Positions 44,884 to 56,778 of a stretch of 64,000 nucleotides of DNA are shown piece by piece. Both the position numbers and the translations under genes were made by a program. Source of the stretch: Acanthaster planci (taxonomy: Eukaryota; Echinodermata; Asteroidea; Valvatida; Acanthasteridae); the NCBI RefSeq assembly GCF_001949145.1, contig NW_019091402.1, forward strand, positions 430,303-494,302. The letters are read 5' to 3'. Below the pieces are notes generated by a model. It saw only the letters and a list, made by a program, of their open reading frames with translations. It did no database searches and was not told the origin of the DNA. Each line of letters begins with the position of its first letter. Within the stretch, counting starts at the first letter, position 1.

Positions 44884-46668
44884 ATGGCAATCTCAGTGGT
44901 AGGCATTGTGAGGAAGCTTTCAAGGTGGAAGCCATCTCCATGGCAACGGGGACTCAACCCCACGGCACTACATACCGGTCAAGCCCTCCATTTGTCTAGC
45001 AGGTTGCTGGCGAGTCAGAGTGAGTACACCCATATCATTGTCGGTGCTGGGTCGGCGGGTTGCGTCCTGGCAAATAGGCTCAGCGCCGAGCCGGCTAACA
45101 AGATCCTACTTCTGGAAGCCGGATCCAAAGATTTCTCCTGGAAGATTCGCATGCCAGCTGCTTGGCAGAATGCAGTCCTCTCAAATTCTTATAACTGGCA
45201 TAATAACACAGAACCTGAACCCCATTTGGGGAACAGAGAAATCTATATCCCTGCCGGGCGTGTGTTAGGTGGGTCCTCGTCCATCAATGTAATGTGCTAC
45301 GTCAGGGGGCACGCTTTAGACTTCGACCGCTGGGAGAAAGAGGGGGCTGAGGGTTGGTCCTATGCAAACTGCCTGCCTTACTTCCGTCGAGCTCAAACCC
45401 ACGAACTTGGACCAGATGAGTATAGGGGTGGAGATGGTCCGCTTCATGTTTCCCGGGGAAAGTCTAAGAACCCACTATATCAGGCTTTCATCGATGCAGG
45501 AGTTCAGGCTGGTTATTCCGCAACGGATGATGTGAATGGCTACCAACAAGAAGGCTTTGGGTATACGGACTTTACCGTCCATAAAGGGGTGCGATGGAGT
45601 GCTGCCAGTGCCTATCTTCATCCAGTTATGAAACGCAAGAATTTGACAGTCACCTCAAAGCCTTTTGCGACCAGGGTGCTCTTTGAAGGCATCAAAGCTG
45701 TCGGGATGGAGTACTTAAGCAAAGATCAGATAACCACTGCTCGAGCGTCTCAGGAAGTTATTTTGTGCGCAGGCGCCATCAACTCGCCTCAGCTACTGAT
45801 GCTGTCGGGTATTGGTGATGCAGATGAGCTCAGAAAGCACAACATTCCCGTCGTTGCACATCTTCCAGGAGTTGGACAGAACCTTCAGGATCATCTGGGT
45901 TTATCCCTACAGTATCAGTGCACCCAGCCGATCACGCTCTACCCAACACAATTCCCCCACAATAAGATCCTCATCGGCTCACGCTGGTTCTTGTTTCAAA
46001 GTGGTCTTGGTGCGTCGTCTCATTGTGAAAGAGTTAGCTTCATCAGAAGTCAGCCTGGTGTCGAACATCCAGATATCCAAGTCTTGTTCCTTCCCACTAC
46101 TGTGACTGAAGATTCAAACAAAAGAGGTGACTGTCATAGTTATGAGGTAGTCGCAATTTCGTTGCGACCCTCAAGTAAGGGCTTCATCAAACTGAGGTCC
46201 AGCAGTCCCCGGGAACGCCCTATCATTCAGGCCAATTACCTGGAGACCGAGATCGACCGGGAGACCATGAGGCAGTGCATTCGCCTTGGACGTAAAATCC
46301 TGCAACAGCCGGCCTTCGACCAGTATCGCGGCCCTGAAATCCAGCCAGGCGCTGCAGCCGAGAGTGACGAAGATCTTGACGAATTCGTCCGGAAGACAGG
46401 ACGAAGTTTCTACCACCCATCATGCACTTGTAAAATGGGCAGTACCTCTGACCCGATGACGGTCGTGGACAGTCAGACGAAGGTACTAGGCGTAGAGAAT
46501 CTGAGAGTCGTCGATGCATCCATCATGCCCAGCATTGTCAGTGGGAATCTCAATGCTCCAACCATCATGATTGCTGAGAAAGCTGCTGACATCATCCTTG
46601 GCAAGGAACCACTGCCAAAGTCGAAGGCAGCTGTGTACAAACCTGCAGTCTTGAAAACTCAGGGCTGA
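44884..46668 (+). CDS. CHDH: CHDH2: choline dehydrogenase, mitochondrial (594 aa, single coding exon)
   Basis: GMC-family choline dehydrogenase with GAGSAG at 54-59, GRVLGGSSSINVMCYVRG, AGAINSPQLLMLSGIG, catalytic-His segment YHPSCTCKMG (His511) and the NLNAPTIMIAEKAAD tail. The start is placed at MAISVVGIVRKLSRW. An upstream in-frame ATG at 44836 is rejected because a strong splice acceptor (ttttttccccag, ending 44860) lies between the two, and CHDH3 has the same MAIS start after the same acceptor. The targeting peptide is basic (R10, K11, R14, K16, R22). It is closest to CHDH3; amino-acid differences concentrate before about residue 430. The Gly at the CGGAINSP position of the other copies is Ala here (CAGAINSP). 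Its 3' flank resembles that of CHDH1. Confidence 0.95.
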   Translation: MAISVVGIVRKLSRWKPSPWQRGLNPTALHTGQALHLSSRLLASQSEYTHIIVGAGSAGCVLANRLSAEPANKILLLEAGSKDFSWKIRMPAAWQNAVLSNSYNWHNNTEPEPHLGNREIYIPAGRVLGGSSSINVMCYVRGHALDFDRWEKEGAEGWSYANCLPYFRRAQTHELGPDEYRGGDGPLHVSRGKSKNPLYQAFIDAGVQAGYSATDDVNGYQQEGFGYTDFTVHKGVRWSAASAYLHPVMKRKNLTVTSKPFATRVLFEGIKAVGMEYLSKDQITTARASQEVILCAGAINSPQLLMLSGIGDADELRKHNIPVVAHLPGVGQNLQDHLGLSLQYQCTQPITLYPTQFPHNKILIGSRWFLFQSGLGASSHCERVSFIRSQPGVEHPDIQVLFLPTTVTEDSNKRGDCHSYEVVAISLRPSSKGFIKLRSSSPRERPIIQANYLETEIDRETMRQCIRLGRKILQQPAFDQYRGPEIQPGAAAESDEDLDEFVRKTGRSFYHPSCTCKMGSTSDPMTVVDSQTKVLGVENLRVVDASIMPSIVSGNLNAPTIMIAEKAADIILGKEPLPKSKAAVYKPAVLKTQG

Positions 46669-49631
46669 TATAACATAGCGTTTTATAGAATTTGCAAAAA
46701 ATTTATGTTGGACCTTCGCCGATTTTAAAATCGTTCGTATATAGCGTTACTTCTCATTCAAATATTCATGATACAAGAACTTTATCTCGACAGAAGCTCA
46801 TTGAGCCTTGTTGTTGTTTTCGTTATGTAATTTTTTTGGGGGGGTGGGCTACCGGGTGTAATAGTGTTTCGAAGAAGGCCTTGGCTTAAGACAGATCGAT
46901 AGCGTGTTCATCGGATCGGGTCGACGTAACATGTCTGTAAAATTGAAGTGATAGGCCTCGGCTATTCCAAATAGACTTTAGTTAGAGTTTGCTTCTACAT
47001 GAGTATAGCCAGCACTTTTCAAGGGTGTGTGGTGTTTTTCATTTGTTGTCGATGTTTACATCTGGTAATGTTTATTTTGTTAAATACGGAAGTGGTGTTG
47101 CTTTTTTCTGTCATGCAATGGTGTAAAGTAATTGTAAAGATCTGCTGAATTCGGCAAAGGGAGTGATCTATCTTGAAACTGCTCGGCCGTGAACATCCAA
47201 AAGAAGTGGTTGTGGCTGAGGCGCCCTCATTTGGTAGCCTTTATTGTACAATGTGTGTCATACACGTACGCCACCAGCCAGTAAGTCCGACTTGACGGAT
47301 AAGCATATCCACCCCAAGCCCCCATCCCATCGGTGATGTGTAGTTATTCATTACAGTATAAGAACATCATGATCTGTCATAATGTATACGACATTTCCAC
47401 CAATCAAAGTAGTTACACTTGTAAACTCGTTCATAATAATGCAGTCATGAACGATATAAAAAAAGTCCTGTAATTTGATTGGCTGCTAATTCGTAGATGA
47501 GCTGATTCGCTTTGAACAAACGGTTGGCAGATTCATCAAGTCGGGATTTCTGAACTCACAGTAGACACAAACTGATAAGGGCGTGCGAAAAAAGCAACGC
47601 CGCGCAGCCTCTATATCCAAAGCATAAGCGCAGACAAACAACGTGTACACTCATAATCCCGACTTGGTCAAGTCTAAAGTACATCTTATTACTTGCACGT
47701 TGCATGTGCCCCAGCATTGTATACCGTCGAAATGCTGTAAGTCTGGTTTCCGTCCTGCTTTTTTCTCTGATTTCTGTGCTATTTAATACATTTTGGCTGT
47801 CGAAAATCTTCCCGGGCAACCTCTAAATTCACGGGTTTTTTTTCACGTTACCGCAGCAAGTTGGGAGGTGGCGAGGGGGATTTCATATGCACCACCCTCG
47901 CAAAAGTAAATAACCTTGTATAAGGCATGGCCGTCATACCATAAATAGCCTATATACCCCAAAGGCTATATACCTCAAAAAAGCTATTTAGGGATACGTG
48001 TACTTAGCTTTCTAAGCACTGCCTAAGATTAATGTACACTCTGCTTTCATGTAATGCGTATTACTGTAAAACCTACATAACGTGAGTCTATTATGATTAA
48101 TACAGATATGAAGAGGCGATGAAATAAAATGTGTAACCTCATTACCGATTTGTTTAAAAGTTAAGCTAGGTTATCTGTTATGTGTCAGTGCAGTGATAAT
48201 CTTGGTCGAAATAGCAAAGCTTGCGCTTTGCGCTACAGAGAGCGCATGCCCAAAATAGTGGTAAAGGACTACCAACGCTATACATTGCATCGGACGTCAC
48301 CTTAACAAAATAATGTATAATATCCCTGCACACAATAACCAGTATAGAGTCTTTGCGTGGTAGCCATCTTGCAGGGAAGTTCTTTTTTCCACAGGGAAAC
48401 CTCCTTACTGCATACCCTGTCAAAAAAAAACACTAGCCTACAAAATGGTAGCCATGCAAACCCTCTATTGTTGCCTTGGAAAAGATGTTTCACGTGCGTT
48501 CTTGAGATGGTTCATATTTTGTTTTTACTTTTTGGAGTTGATATTGAAATGAGGGTTTACATTCAGCGACTGAAATCAATGGATAAGCCGTTCAAGGCAA
48601 AATAAATATTCATTTGATACCTTGCCAAATCACAGACCTTCGCCACTGTTCAACGAGAAGTTGTTTTTGGTCGTAGTATTTGGGCAGACGAGATTAAATA
48701 CAACATACAGCAGACCTACACTGAAGGAGTACTGCCTACTGAATGCGAATGTACAGTACTTGACCTTTTCAACATCAACAGTGGGTTGTCAATATATTGT
48801 CAACAGAGGGTGCTATAACAGATTCCACAGTATTATTGTGATAAACGTTTTATAGAAAAATAGTTAAATACTTCGCCAGGAGATGGAGGAAGATATTGGT
48901 CAACGGAGGGCGCCAGTGCTGGGCGTTGGCTTTCAGAGGCGACTTCCGTAATGGCACAAAGTCCTGGAACAAAATAAGCTGCGGTTCTATGCGGTAAATA
49001 TTGACGAGAAATGATTTTTACTTAATATTGTGATCGATGTTTTGAAAAAGAGATGGCTATTTCACATGAGCCGTGTCGTCATACGTTGAAGGACAATTTC
49101 ACAGTCTTGAAGGAATACGGAAATAACCTTTAGCAATTGATCAGTTTGGAATATTGAAACACTGTCGGTAAATTTGTGTGCAAATATGCGACTTGTAGGA
49201 AATGCATGTTAGTCTTGGAAAGAGTACAGTCCTTTTTGGAAGACCTTTTTCGTGCATGATGATTCAATAGGTAACGTACACCTGTAAATTGGCAAGAGAG
49301 AGTGCTCCGTGTAGAATTTGAAACGAAAAAGTCTACGGAAGAGTGTTAAATTTTCAATAACTTTCTCCGAAACTTGGGAGTCTTTCTTCACTCCAAGTTC
49401 ATTTTGTTTTAAATGTATTTATAATTAATCTGACTGCCAATATAATGCTTCATATCCTGGGAATAAAATCCAGTTCTTTTCTGGCGTAGAGTAAGTTACA
49501 AAGTAATGTAGTATCGGGCTAGAGTGACCTGTACAATAAGATGAATAAGAATTCAGTACTAAATTTTGTACCAGTTTTGACCACAGTCGTAAGTGTTAGC
49601 AATTAAAGATGGCTGAACTTTTTTTTTTCAG
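46669..49631. other. CHDH2-CHDH3 spacer (tandem-duplication unit B)
   Basis: Homologous to unit A (42305-44860), with an extra segment of about 450 bp (47222-47672) that has no counterpart there. It lacks the 84-bp insert. It ends in a T-rich splice acceptor (tttttttttcag, ending 49631) before CHDH3. No gene is supported. Confidence 0.7.
48352..48460. mobile_element. Short foldback element in unit B
   Basis: Same element as 43558-43665: left tttgcgtggtagccatcttg, right cctacaaaatggtagccatg with gcaaa following. Confidence 0.7.
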
Positions 49632-49654
49632 AGTGTTGTTTTGTGACACCGAAC

Positions 49655-51430
49655 ATGGCAATCTCAGCAGTAGGAATTGTGAGGAATCTTTCAAGGTGGA
49701 AGCCATCTCCATGGCAACGGGGACATCTCATGCCCCCGCTACTACATACCCATCAAGCCCTCCATTCTTCTAGCAGGTTGCTGGCGAGTCAGAGTGAGTA
49801 CACCCACATTATTGTCGGTGCTGGGTCAGCGGGTTGCGTCCTGGCAAATAGGCTCAGCGCTGAGCCAGCCAACAAGATCCTACTCCTGGAAGCCGGACCC
49901 AAGGATTTCTCCTGGAAGATTCGCATGCCGGCCGCTTGGCAGAATGCAATCCTTTCAAGTTCTTATAACTGGCACAATAACACATACCCTGAACCCCATT
50001 TGGGGAACAGAGAAATCTATATCCCTGCCGGGCGTGTCTTTGGTGGGTCCTCATCCATCAATGTAATGTGCTACGTCAGGGGGCACGCTTTAGACTTCGA
50101 CCGCTGGGAGAAAGAGGGGGCTGAGGGTTGGTCCTACGCAAACTGCCTGCCTTACTTCCGTCGAGCTCAAACCCACGAGTTTGGACCTGATGAGTATCGA
50201 GGTGGTGATGGTCCGCTTCATGTTTCCCGGGGAAAGTCTAAGAACCCACTGTATCAGGCTTTCATCGATGCAGGAGGACAGGCTGGTTATTCCGCAACGG
50301 ATGATGTGAATGGCTACCAACAAGAAGGCTTTGGGTATATGGACTTCACCGTCCATAAAGGGGTGCGATGGAGTGCTGCCAGTGCCTATCTTCATCCAGT
50401 TGTGAAACGCAAGAATTTGACAGTCACCTCAAAGCTTCTTGCGACCAGGGTGCTCTTTGAAGACGTCAAAGCTGTCGGTGTGGAGTACTTAAGCAAAGAT
50501 CAGATAACCACAGCTCGAGCATCCCAGGAAGTTATTTTGTGCGGAGGCGCCATCAACTCGCCTCAGCTACTGATGCTGTCGGGTATTGGTGATGCAGATG
50601 AGCTCAGAAAGCACAACATTCCCGTCGTTGCACATCTTCCAGGCGTTGGACAGAACCTTCAGGATCATCTGTGTTTATCCCTACAGTATCAGTGCACCCA
50701 GCCGATCACCCTGTACCCAACACAATTCCCCCACAATAAGATCCTCATCGGCTCACGCTGGTTGCTGTTCCAAAGTGGCCTTGGTGCGTCGCCTCATTGT
50801 GAAACACTTGGCTTCATCAGAAGTCAGCCTGGTGTCGAACATCCCGACATCCTGGTGGAGTTCCTTCCCACTACTTTGGCTGAAGATCCAAACAAAAGAG
50901 GTGACTGTCATAGTTATGAGGTATGCGTTCTTTCGTTGCGACCCTCAAGTAAGGGCTTCATCAAACTGAGGTCCAGCAATCCCCGGGAACGCCCTATCAT
51001 TCAGGCCAATTACCTGGAGACCGAGATCGACCGGGAGACCATGAGGCAGTGCATTCGCCTTGGACGTAAAATCTTGCAACAGCCGGCCTTCGACCAGTAT
51101 CGCGGCCCTGAAATCCAGCCAGGCGCTGCAGCCGAGAGTGACGAAGATCTTGACGAATTCGTCCGGAAGACAGGACGAAGTTTCTACCACCCATCATGCA
51201 CTTGTAAAATGGGCAGTACCTCTGACCCGATGACGGTCGTGGACAGTCAGACGAAGGTACTAGGCGTAGAGAATCTGAGAGTCGTCGATGCATCCATCAT
51301 GCCCAGCATTGTCAGTGGGAATCTCAATGCTCCAACCATCATGATTGCAGAGAAAACTGCTGACATCATCCTTGGCAAGGAACCACTGCCAAAGTCAGCT
51401 GCAGCTGTGTATCAACCAGCAACCTTCTAA
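49655..51430 (+). CDS. CHDH: CHDH3: choline dehydrogenase, mitochondrial (591 aa, single coding exon)
   Basis: Choline dehydrogenase of the GMC family: GAGSAG at 55-60, GRVFGGSSSINVMCYVRG (Phe for the usual Leu in signature 1), GGAINSPQLLMLSGIG, YHPSCTCKMG with His512, and NLNAPTIMIAEKTAD. The ATG at MAISAVGIVRNLSRW is chosen over an upstream in-frame GTG because the splice acceptor ends at 49631 and CHDH2 starts at the same place. The last third is almost identical to CHDH2 at the nucleotide level. The end (VYQPATF, then TAA) instead resembles CHDH4 (VYQPATLETQR) and continues into CHDH4-like sequence (aaactcaacattaa), whereas CHDH1 and CHDH2 end in VLKSQG/VLKTQG. The stop therefore falls four codons early relative to CHDH4. 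A possible poly(A) signal is AATAAA at 51935. Confidence 0.95.
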   Translation: MAISAVGIVRNLSRWKPSPWQRGHLMPPLLHTHQALHSSSRLLASQSEYTHIIVGAGSAGCVLANRLSAEPANKILLLEAGPKDFSWKIRMPAAWQNAILSSSYNWHNNTYPEPHLGNREIYIPAGRVFGGSSSINVMCYVRGHALDFDRWEKEGAEGWSYANCLPYFRRAQTHEFGPDEYRGGDGPLHVSRGKSKNPLYQAFIDAGGQAGYSATDDVNGYQQEGFGYMDFTVHKGVRWSAASAYLHPVVKRKNLTVTSKLLATRVLFEDVKAVGVEYLSKDQITTARASQEVILCGGAINSPQLLMLSGIGDADELRKHNIPVVAHLPGVGQNLQDHLCLSLQYQCTQPITLYPTQFPHNKILIGSRWLLFQSGLGASPHCETLGFIRSQPGVEHPDILVEFLPTTLAEDPNKRGDCHSYEVCVLSLRPSSKGFIKLRSSNPRERPIIQANYLETEIDRETMRQCIRLGRKILQQPAFDQYRGPEIQPGAAAESDEDLDEFVRKTGRSFYHPSCTCKMGSTSDPMTVVDSQTKVLGVENLRVVDASIMPSIVSGNLNAPTIMIAEKTADIILGKEPLPKSAAAVYQPATF

Positions 51431-54400
51431 ACTCAACATTAACGAAACATATAATATTTTACCGAATCCTCGAGAACTTTTGACAACTCCAGCACCAAGA
51501 ATTCAATCTGTATGGTGACGTTGCTTAATTTTCGGAAATCGACTGCCGTGCAGGAAACCAACAGTATTATATCTTGGGGGCGACTCATTACTTGCGTGTC
51601 AAAATAATGTACTATACGAGAAACGTTGTGTAGGCCTGTCAGAAGTTTGCTTTGCCGTGAAGTTATTCCTAACTTCTGTTGAATTAATTCCTGGGAAGCG
51701 GACACTTAATGTCTGTGTCCCTCATCCATGTGTTCACGACGATTGAAGAAACCAAACTAAAAATCAGAAGAAACTGTGGCCCATTGGACAACACATTTTG
51801 GACATTGTAAAAAAACAAACGGCCCACAAAGCAGCTTTAGCAGTTGTATATGCAAAATTGTAAAATATCATTAAAACGCTGGTAAATCCATCACAAAGTC
51901 ATAGCTAACGGGCAAGCTGTAAATAGATACTAAGAATAAACACATATCCAACTCTTCAGCCGCCAAAAAGTTCAACAGTTTAAGCAGAATCGCCTGGTAA
52001 AAAATAAGTGGTGTCGTTGTACCCCTTTTGTAGAAACGCAAGCTTGGAATTCAGGTATTCTTAGTTTGATAGTTTTAAGCCCGTACTGGGCTTCTCGAAA
52101 AGTTATCTGCCATGATGATGGGAATTTTCCACGGCCAGACCCATATGCACGCATAGAAAGCAATGTCTGTATTGACACATCACTGAGATAATTTAACTGC
52201 GACGACACATCTCATTAATTGCGCTTCATATGACTATATATGTAAGCTTCCAATTCCATGCTGCAATGCTTTTTTGAATTTGCAATCGCGGTAATGAAGA
52301 ATGCTTAAAGGTATTTTGCACTTAAAAACTATTTTCCTCGTAGTAATCAGAACGGTTACCTTAGAATGCAGCTTTCTTTTATCACTGTAAGAATTTTAAA
52401 TATATATTTTACCTGATACTTGTTAATATCCGTAACGGGATTATTTTCTTCCAAGGTGGTGGATAAAAGAGGGTCTTTGATTGGACATCAAATTCTTTTC
52501 TCACAATACCGTGAAAGGATGCCATGGGTACAAAATGTGTTATCTGACTGATGTTCAGGGCATGCAGGAACTTATGTTAGCGACATCCACTTACACTAAA
52601 ACTGAGGCGTCCAATTCCTTTGAATGAAATTGAGAGTTTCTGAATGCCTCCAAATCTTTCTTTGTTGCTCATATGAAAACTTGTTAGTGGATTTTGATTT
52701 GACTGACGTCTCACATTTTGAGGTTTGCACGTTGAGCATACCCCCCCCGGTTTTAGTTTCTTGATCGTTTCTGTAAAACATTTTGCCATTCAGTTTGGCT
52801 TTGTGTTTCCGAGGCTTTTCCGTCGGTCGAAAGCGTTCCTTGCAACATACTTGTTGTTCTGCTCACTGGAAATGCGCCTGGATTACGTAATCACATACTT
52901 TGCTTGCCAAGGAATGGCAGGTCTTTAATGAGATCTTTAGGGCGCGTCTTATTTGTTCACCAACCACCCGTGGCACGGCACCTCTGGAGTTGTTCTCGCT
53001 ACGAACTTACACTGTAATTCTGATTTGGTGGTTATTCCGTCGTTCGTGGGAGGCACAACTTATCAACTTATGAATTCAAGAGTTTTGGTGAGTATAGGTA
53101 CGGCCAATATCGATTTCCTCAAAAGAAAAGAATCCCAGAGATCTGGCAGGACCACGTAACAATTTTTGATTAGTTTGCGAACAACAGCTTCTTCGTCATG
53201 TAACCAGAGGACTTGTCTCCATTCGGGAGGAAGATTGCACTTTATGCATAAAGCTAACACAATCTGACTTAAATTCGAACTTCCTTTTTTTTTTCGTTTT
53301 GAGCGGAACCAAATTTGTGTAGTGGTACATGTATGTTCAGAAGTCAAGTCAAAGTTCAGACAGTTTTTGCGTCAGTTACATTATTAATCATATCCTGAAC
53401 TGACTTGCCTAGGACAAAACTCGTGGGAACTTCCGATTGAAAAATAAGAAGTTGAACCCCATGAATAAGCATTTTCAATGGCGTATATACATGTAGCACA
53501 CTTGGATCTTGTAACGCCGTTTAAGTTGAATTGTCAATTAGTAATTCACAAATTACAGTTTCTTAAAAGTATTAGGGTACATCAGATTAAAATCCTCACG
53601 TAGAGAAGATACTGGTTACTCTGCGACATTAGTTGGGATGTCGAAAACACACTTTAAGCGAATGGTTCAGTAATTTGGGAGTGGCTTTCTTACAGACTAA
53701 TCCGATTAGACGCTGTAACCAAGGTGCCACTGTACTCGCACGCGCATTCTTCAGCTTGACACGCACGTGCGTTTGGCAAGTGACGACACCCTATTGGTAT
53801 AGGAGGCATGTAACGCGCGCGTACCACCTGTCCACGAGCGCTGTGCCACCGTAGTAATGGCTCCTAATTCTGGCTATCGAATTACACTATACATGCGATT
53901 ATGGACATCATTGCGAATCGAGTTATATGTAAACCCCCAGTTTTTAATCAAGTCCGGGGCGTGCTAATTAGCACTGACCAATCGCAAATCGTCATAATAA
54001 AGGGTGACACCATAAACAAAGAGTAATATGTGGAGTCCAGTTTGACAGTTAAGTCTATGCATTCAGTGTTTACGGTTTGGGCAATAATTATGGGAAGTAT
54101 ATCAGATCAAATACTTTATTCTTCATTGCATTGATTATTCATACCAAAAAAAAATAATAATTATAAAATGTTTGTTTTTTTTTATAGTAAATTGATTATG
54201 GAACAATGAAAGTCACGGTCAATTCACCCAAAACCGATAAAGCATATCAGATAAATATGGATTTGTTTATTGCATTGATTAAAGCAACAAATAAGCTCAA
54301 TTTTAATTTATCCATAAGCAGCCAACAATATCAGATCAAATAAGTTTAAGTTTAGTGCATTGATTATGCAACAATTACACACCAGGTCAATTCACCCGAA

Positions 54401-56778
54401 ACCAATAAACCAGTCAAATAATCAAAAGGCATTTCCTAAAACAAACTTACAATGCAATTTAAACTGCAACATTAAACTCCACATTTGAATGACATTATAA
54501 AACCAAGTTTTGAAAAGTGAAACGATTGAGCTGGAATTTCTTTGACGGCCAACGTTAATGAAGCTGCTCGGGCAGGAACCAGTTGCAGCACACGTACATC
54601 ATTAGGTTTTGGCTGGTACCCTGCTGTTGCTATGACTAAATTCTTCTTTGTTCAACAAATGAGCGTTCATAGCAAGTCCAATGAAACGACGACTGTCAAG
54701 CGTGGACTCTCTTGCCAGTAAAGTCGCGTCTAAAATGGTCACTTACGTTTAACGTCATGGCCACAGTAGCTGTGGCAAAAAGGAAAGGTGTAGGTCAAAT
54801 ATATGCCATTCAGACACTACATGTACATGCGTAAAGCAGGACTTTGGAGCACTTTGGCAGCTTCATGTGCACATATTCTCATCTTTCCATATTACTTTTT
54901 TTCACAAGAAAACATAAAAAATGTAGGCACTCTCTGAAATGCACATTTCCGTCGACTCTGAGGTAATTAGGAACATACATATTCTGCAACTAAGCCGACA
55001 AATGTCACTAAATGAACTAAAATAAAAAAGTTTTTCTTCATCCTTCTGATCCAACAAACTTAGACACAACTTAGTCACATCCATGTATATTACCTTTGGT
55101 TACTCGTTTGGCATGTATCGAATCAAAATGCGACACACGGAAAGGAAACCATGTTAAAACCTTTATAACACGTTAATGAATGGACCGTTATGTTAACTGA
55201 TTTATTGATAGATGATAAGGTGCCGATAAAATCCAGTTAAATCAATCACATGAGGTACCAGCAAATTTCATAAAAACATCAAACACACTGAAGTAATTGT
55301 GAGAAGGGTTACTGGTACATCCCCCCCAAAAAAAAATCGTCAAGGAATGTTCGTCATAAAAAATTCACAGATGCCAAATTAAAACTTGACTTCTTAAAGA
55401 ATACAATGCAATACAATTCTTTGATCTAAAAATACGAAGAAAAAATGTTTCAACGGCACAGATAAAGGCGTTAATTGTAAAGTATATGAATAGTTAGGAG
55501 TTTCATAGTTTTATGACCTTACACGTACCAAAATGTAAATTTCTTAGGAAATCGAAATACTTACAAAATACCTTAAAATGTGATTTATAAGCTGCTCTAG
55601 AAATCAACTAAATACACGTGCAACCATCCCAAGGAACAAATTTGGTTGGCGACCCATTTTTGGTAAAACAATTTTTTTTCGAACTTTGACACCGTTGATG
55701 ACAAAGACCGCCTCCTGTTAAGCAACCTTGCAGATGTCACTTATCCGGGGAAACAAGTACATGAGATGAAGCTTCATAAAACAGGTATTCAAGATTCCTT
55801 TTCGTAAAGGATGAACTTACTGAGACGTGTACAAACCAAGCAACCATGAGAAGTTACACTGCGTGTACATGCAAAATAAGTGTACATCAGGTACCAAATC
55901 CCTATATAATCGTTAATTTAATCAATTAAAACCCCTTCACACCAGGAGAGAGCTACAGCCGCGGACCTGCGTGAGGACTGGTGCATACCACACGTACACT
56001 CTATTTATCGTGCACCTGCGGTTTCAATGTAGGGCTGCTGCTAGACAAGGCTTTGCATTCTGGACATACCGCAGCCCAGCACTCGCGGTCAAAAGAATCC
56101 CGGCGTTAAGGGGTTCGTGGAAGCACAGAATTTCTTAATTATTTGCTAGATATACATAAATATACACATAAAATGCACAGTATTTATCTTAACGAATGCT
56201 TGACATTTTTATTTAAGAAAATAGCATCGCAATGTCAAATTTTACAAGCTGAAAAACTTTGCAACTTCTTTAAGGTACACTTGTAGGAACACAAAAAAAA
56301 GGTCAAGGAACATGCTGACAGTGAAAACACCGAAATTACTTTAGTAACGGAATGCAGCATTAAGTTAAAAGCCACAATATTTAGATAAAATGTGAATACT
56401 GAAAACAAGACAGCCTCGGTGGACATCCATTACAAAGAACAGTACAATGTAGAACACTCTGTGGTGAATAAGTGCAACATGAAATGCTATTACAGGTGCA
56501 CATTATTTAGACAAACACAAATTCTCCAAACCAAGCAGGCTTTGTTGACATCCAGTACAAGGTGTACATGTAGTACTCTTGAGATGAATAAGTGCAAGCA
56601 TGTACTGTAAGTATTAAATAAGAGGTACATGTATGAACATTTGGTAAGATTTTAGGATGAACATCCCCATAGAACAGCTAGATGATACCGGTAAGAGATG
56701 GACGTTCAACATTGTGAATACATGTCTATCTTGGGGAGTAAAGGGGGCATTAGATGTTTTGGCATACTTGTACATGTA
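51431..56778. other. Intergenic region between convergent CHDH3 and CHDH4
   Basis: No gene is supported. It contains a possible CHDH3 poly(A) signal (51935-51940), a degenerate tandem region (54098-54425), and a possible CHDH4 poly(A) signal on the minus strand (complement at 56208-56213). ORFs are short, without recognisable domains. Confidence 0.5.
54098..54425. repeat. Degenerate tandem repeat, about three units
   Basis: The block atcagatcaaata, then t-rich sequence, then gcattgatta occurs three times (about 54101, 54248, 54329). The block gtcaattcacccaaaaccga occurs twice (about 54218 and 54393). It looks like an old, diverged tandem array. Confidence 0.6.
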
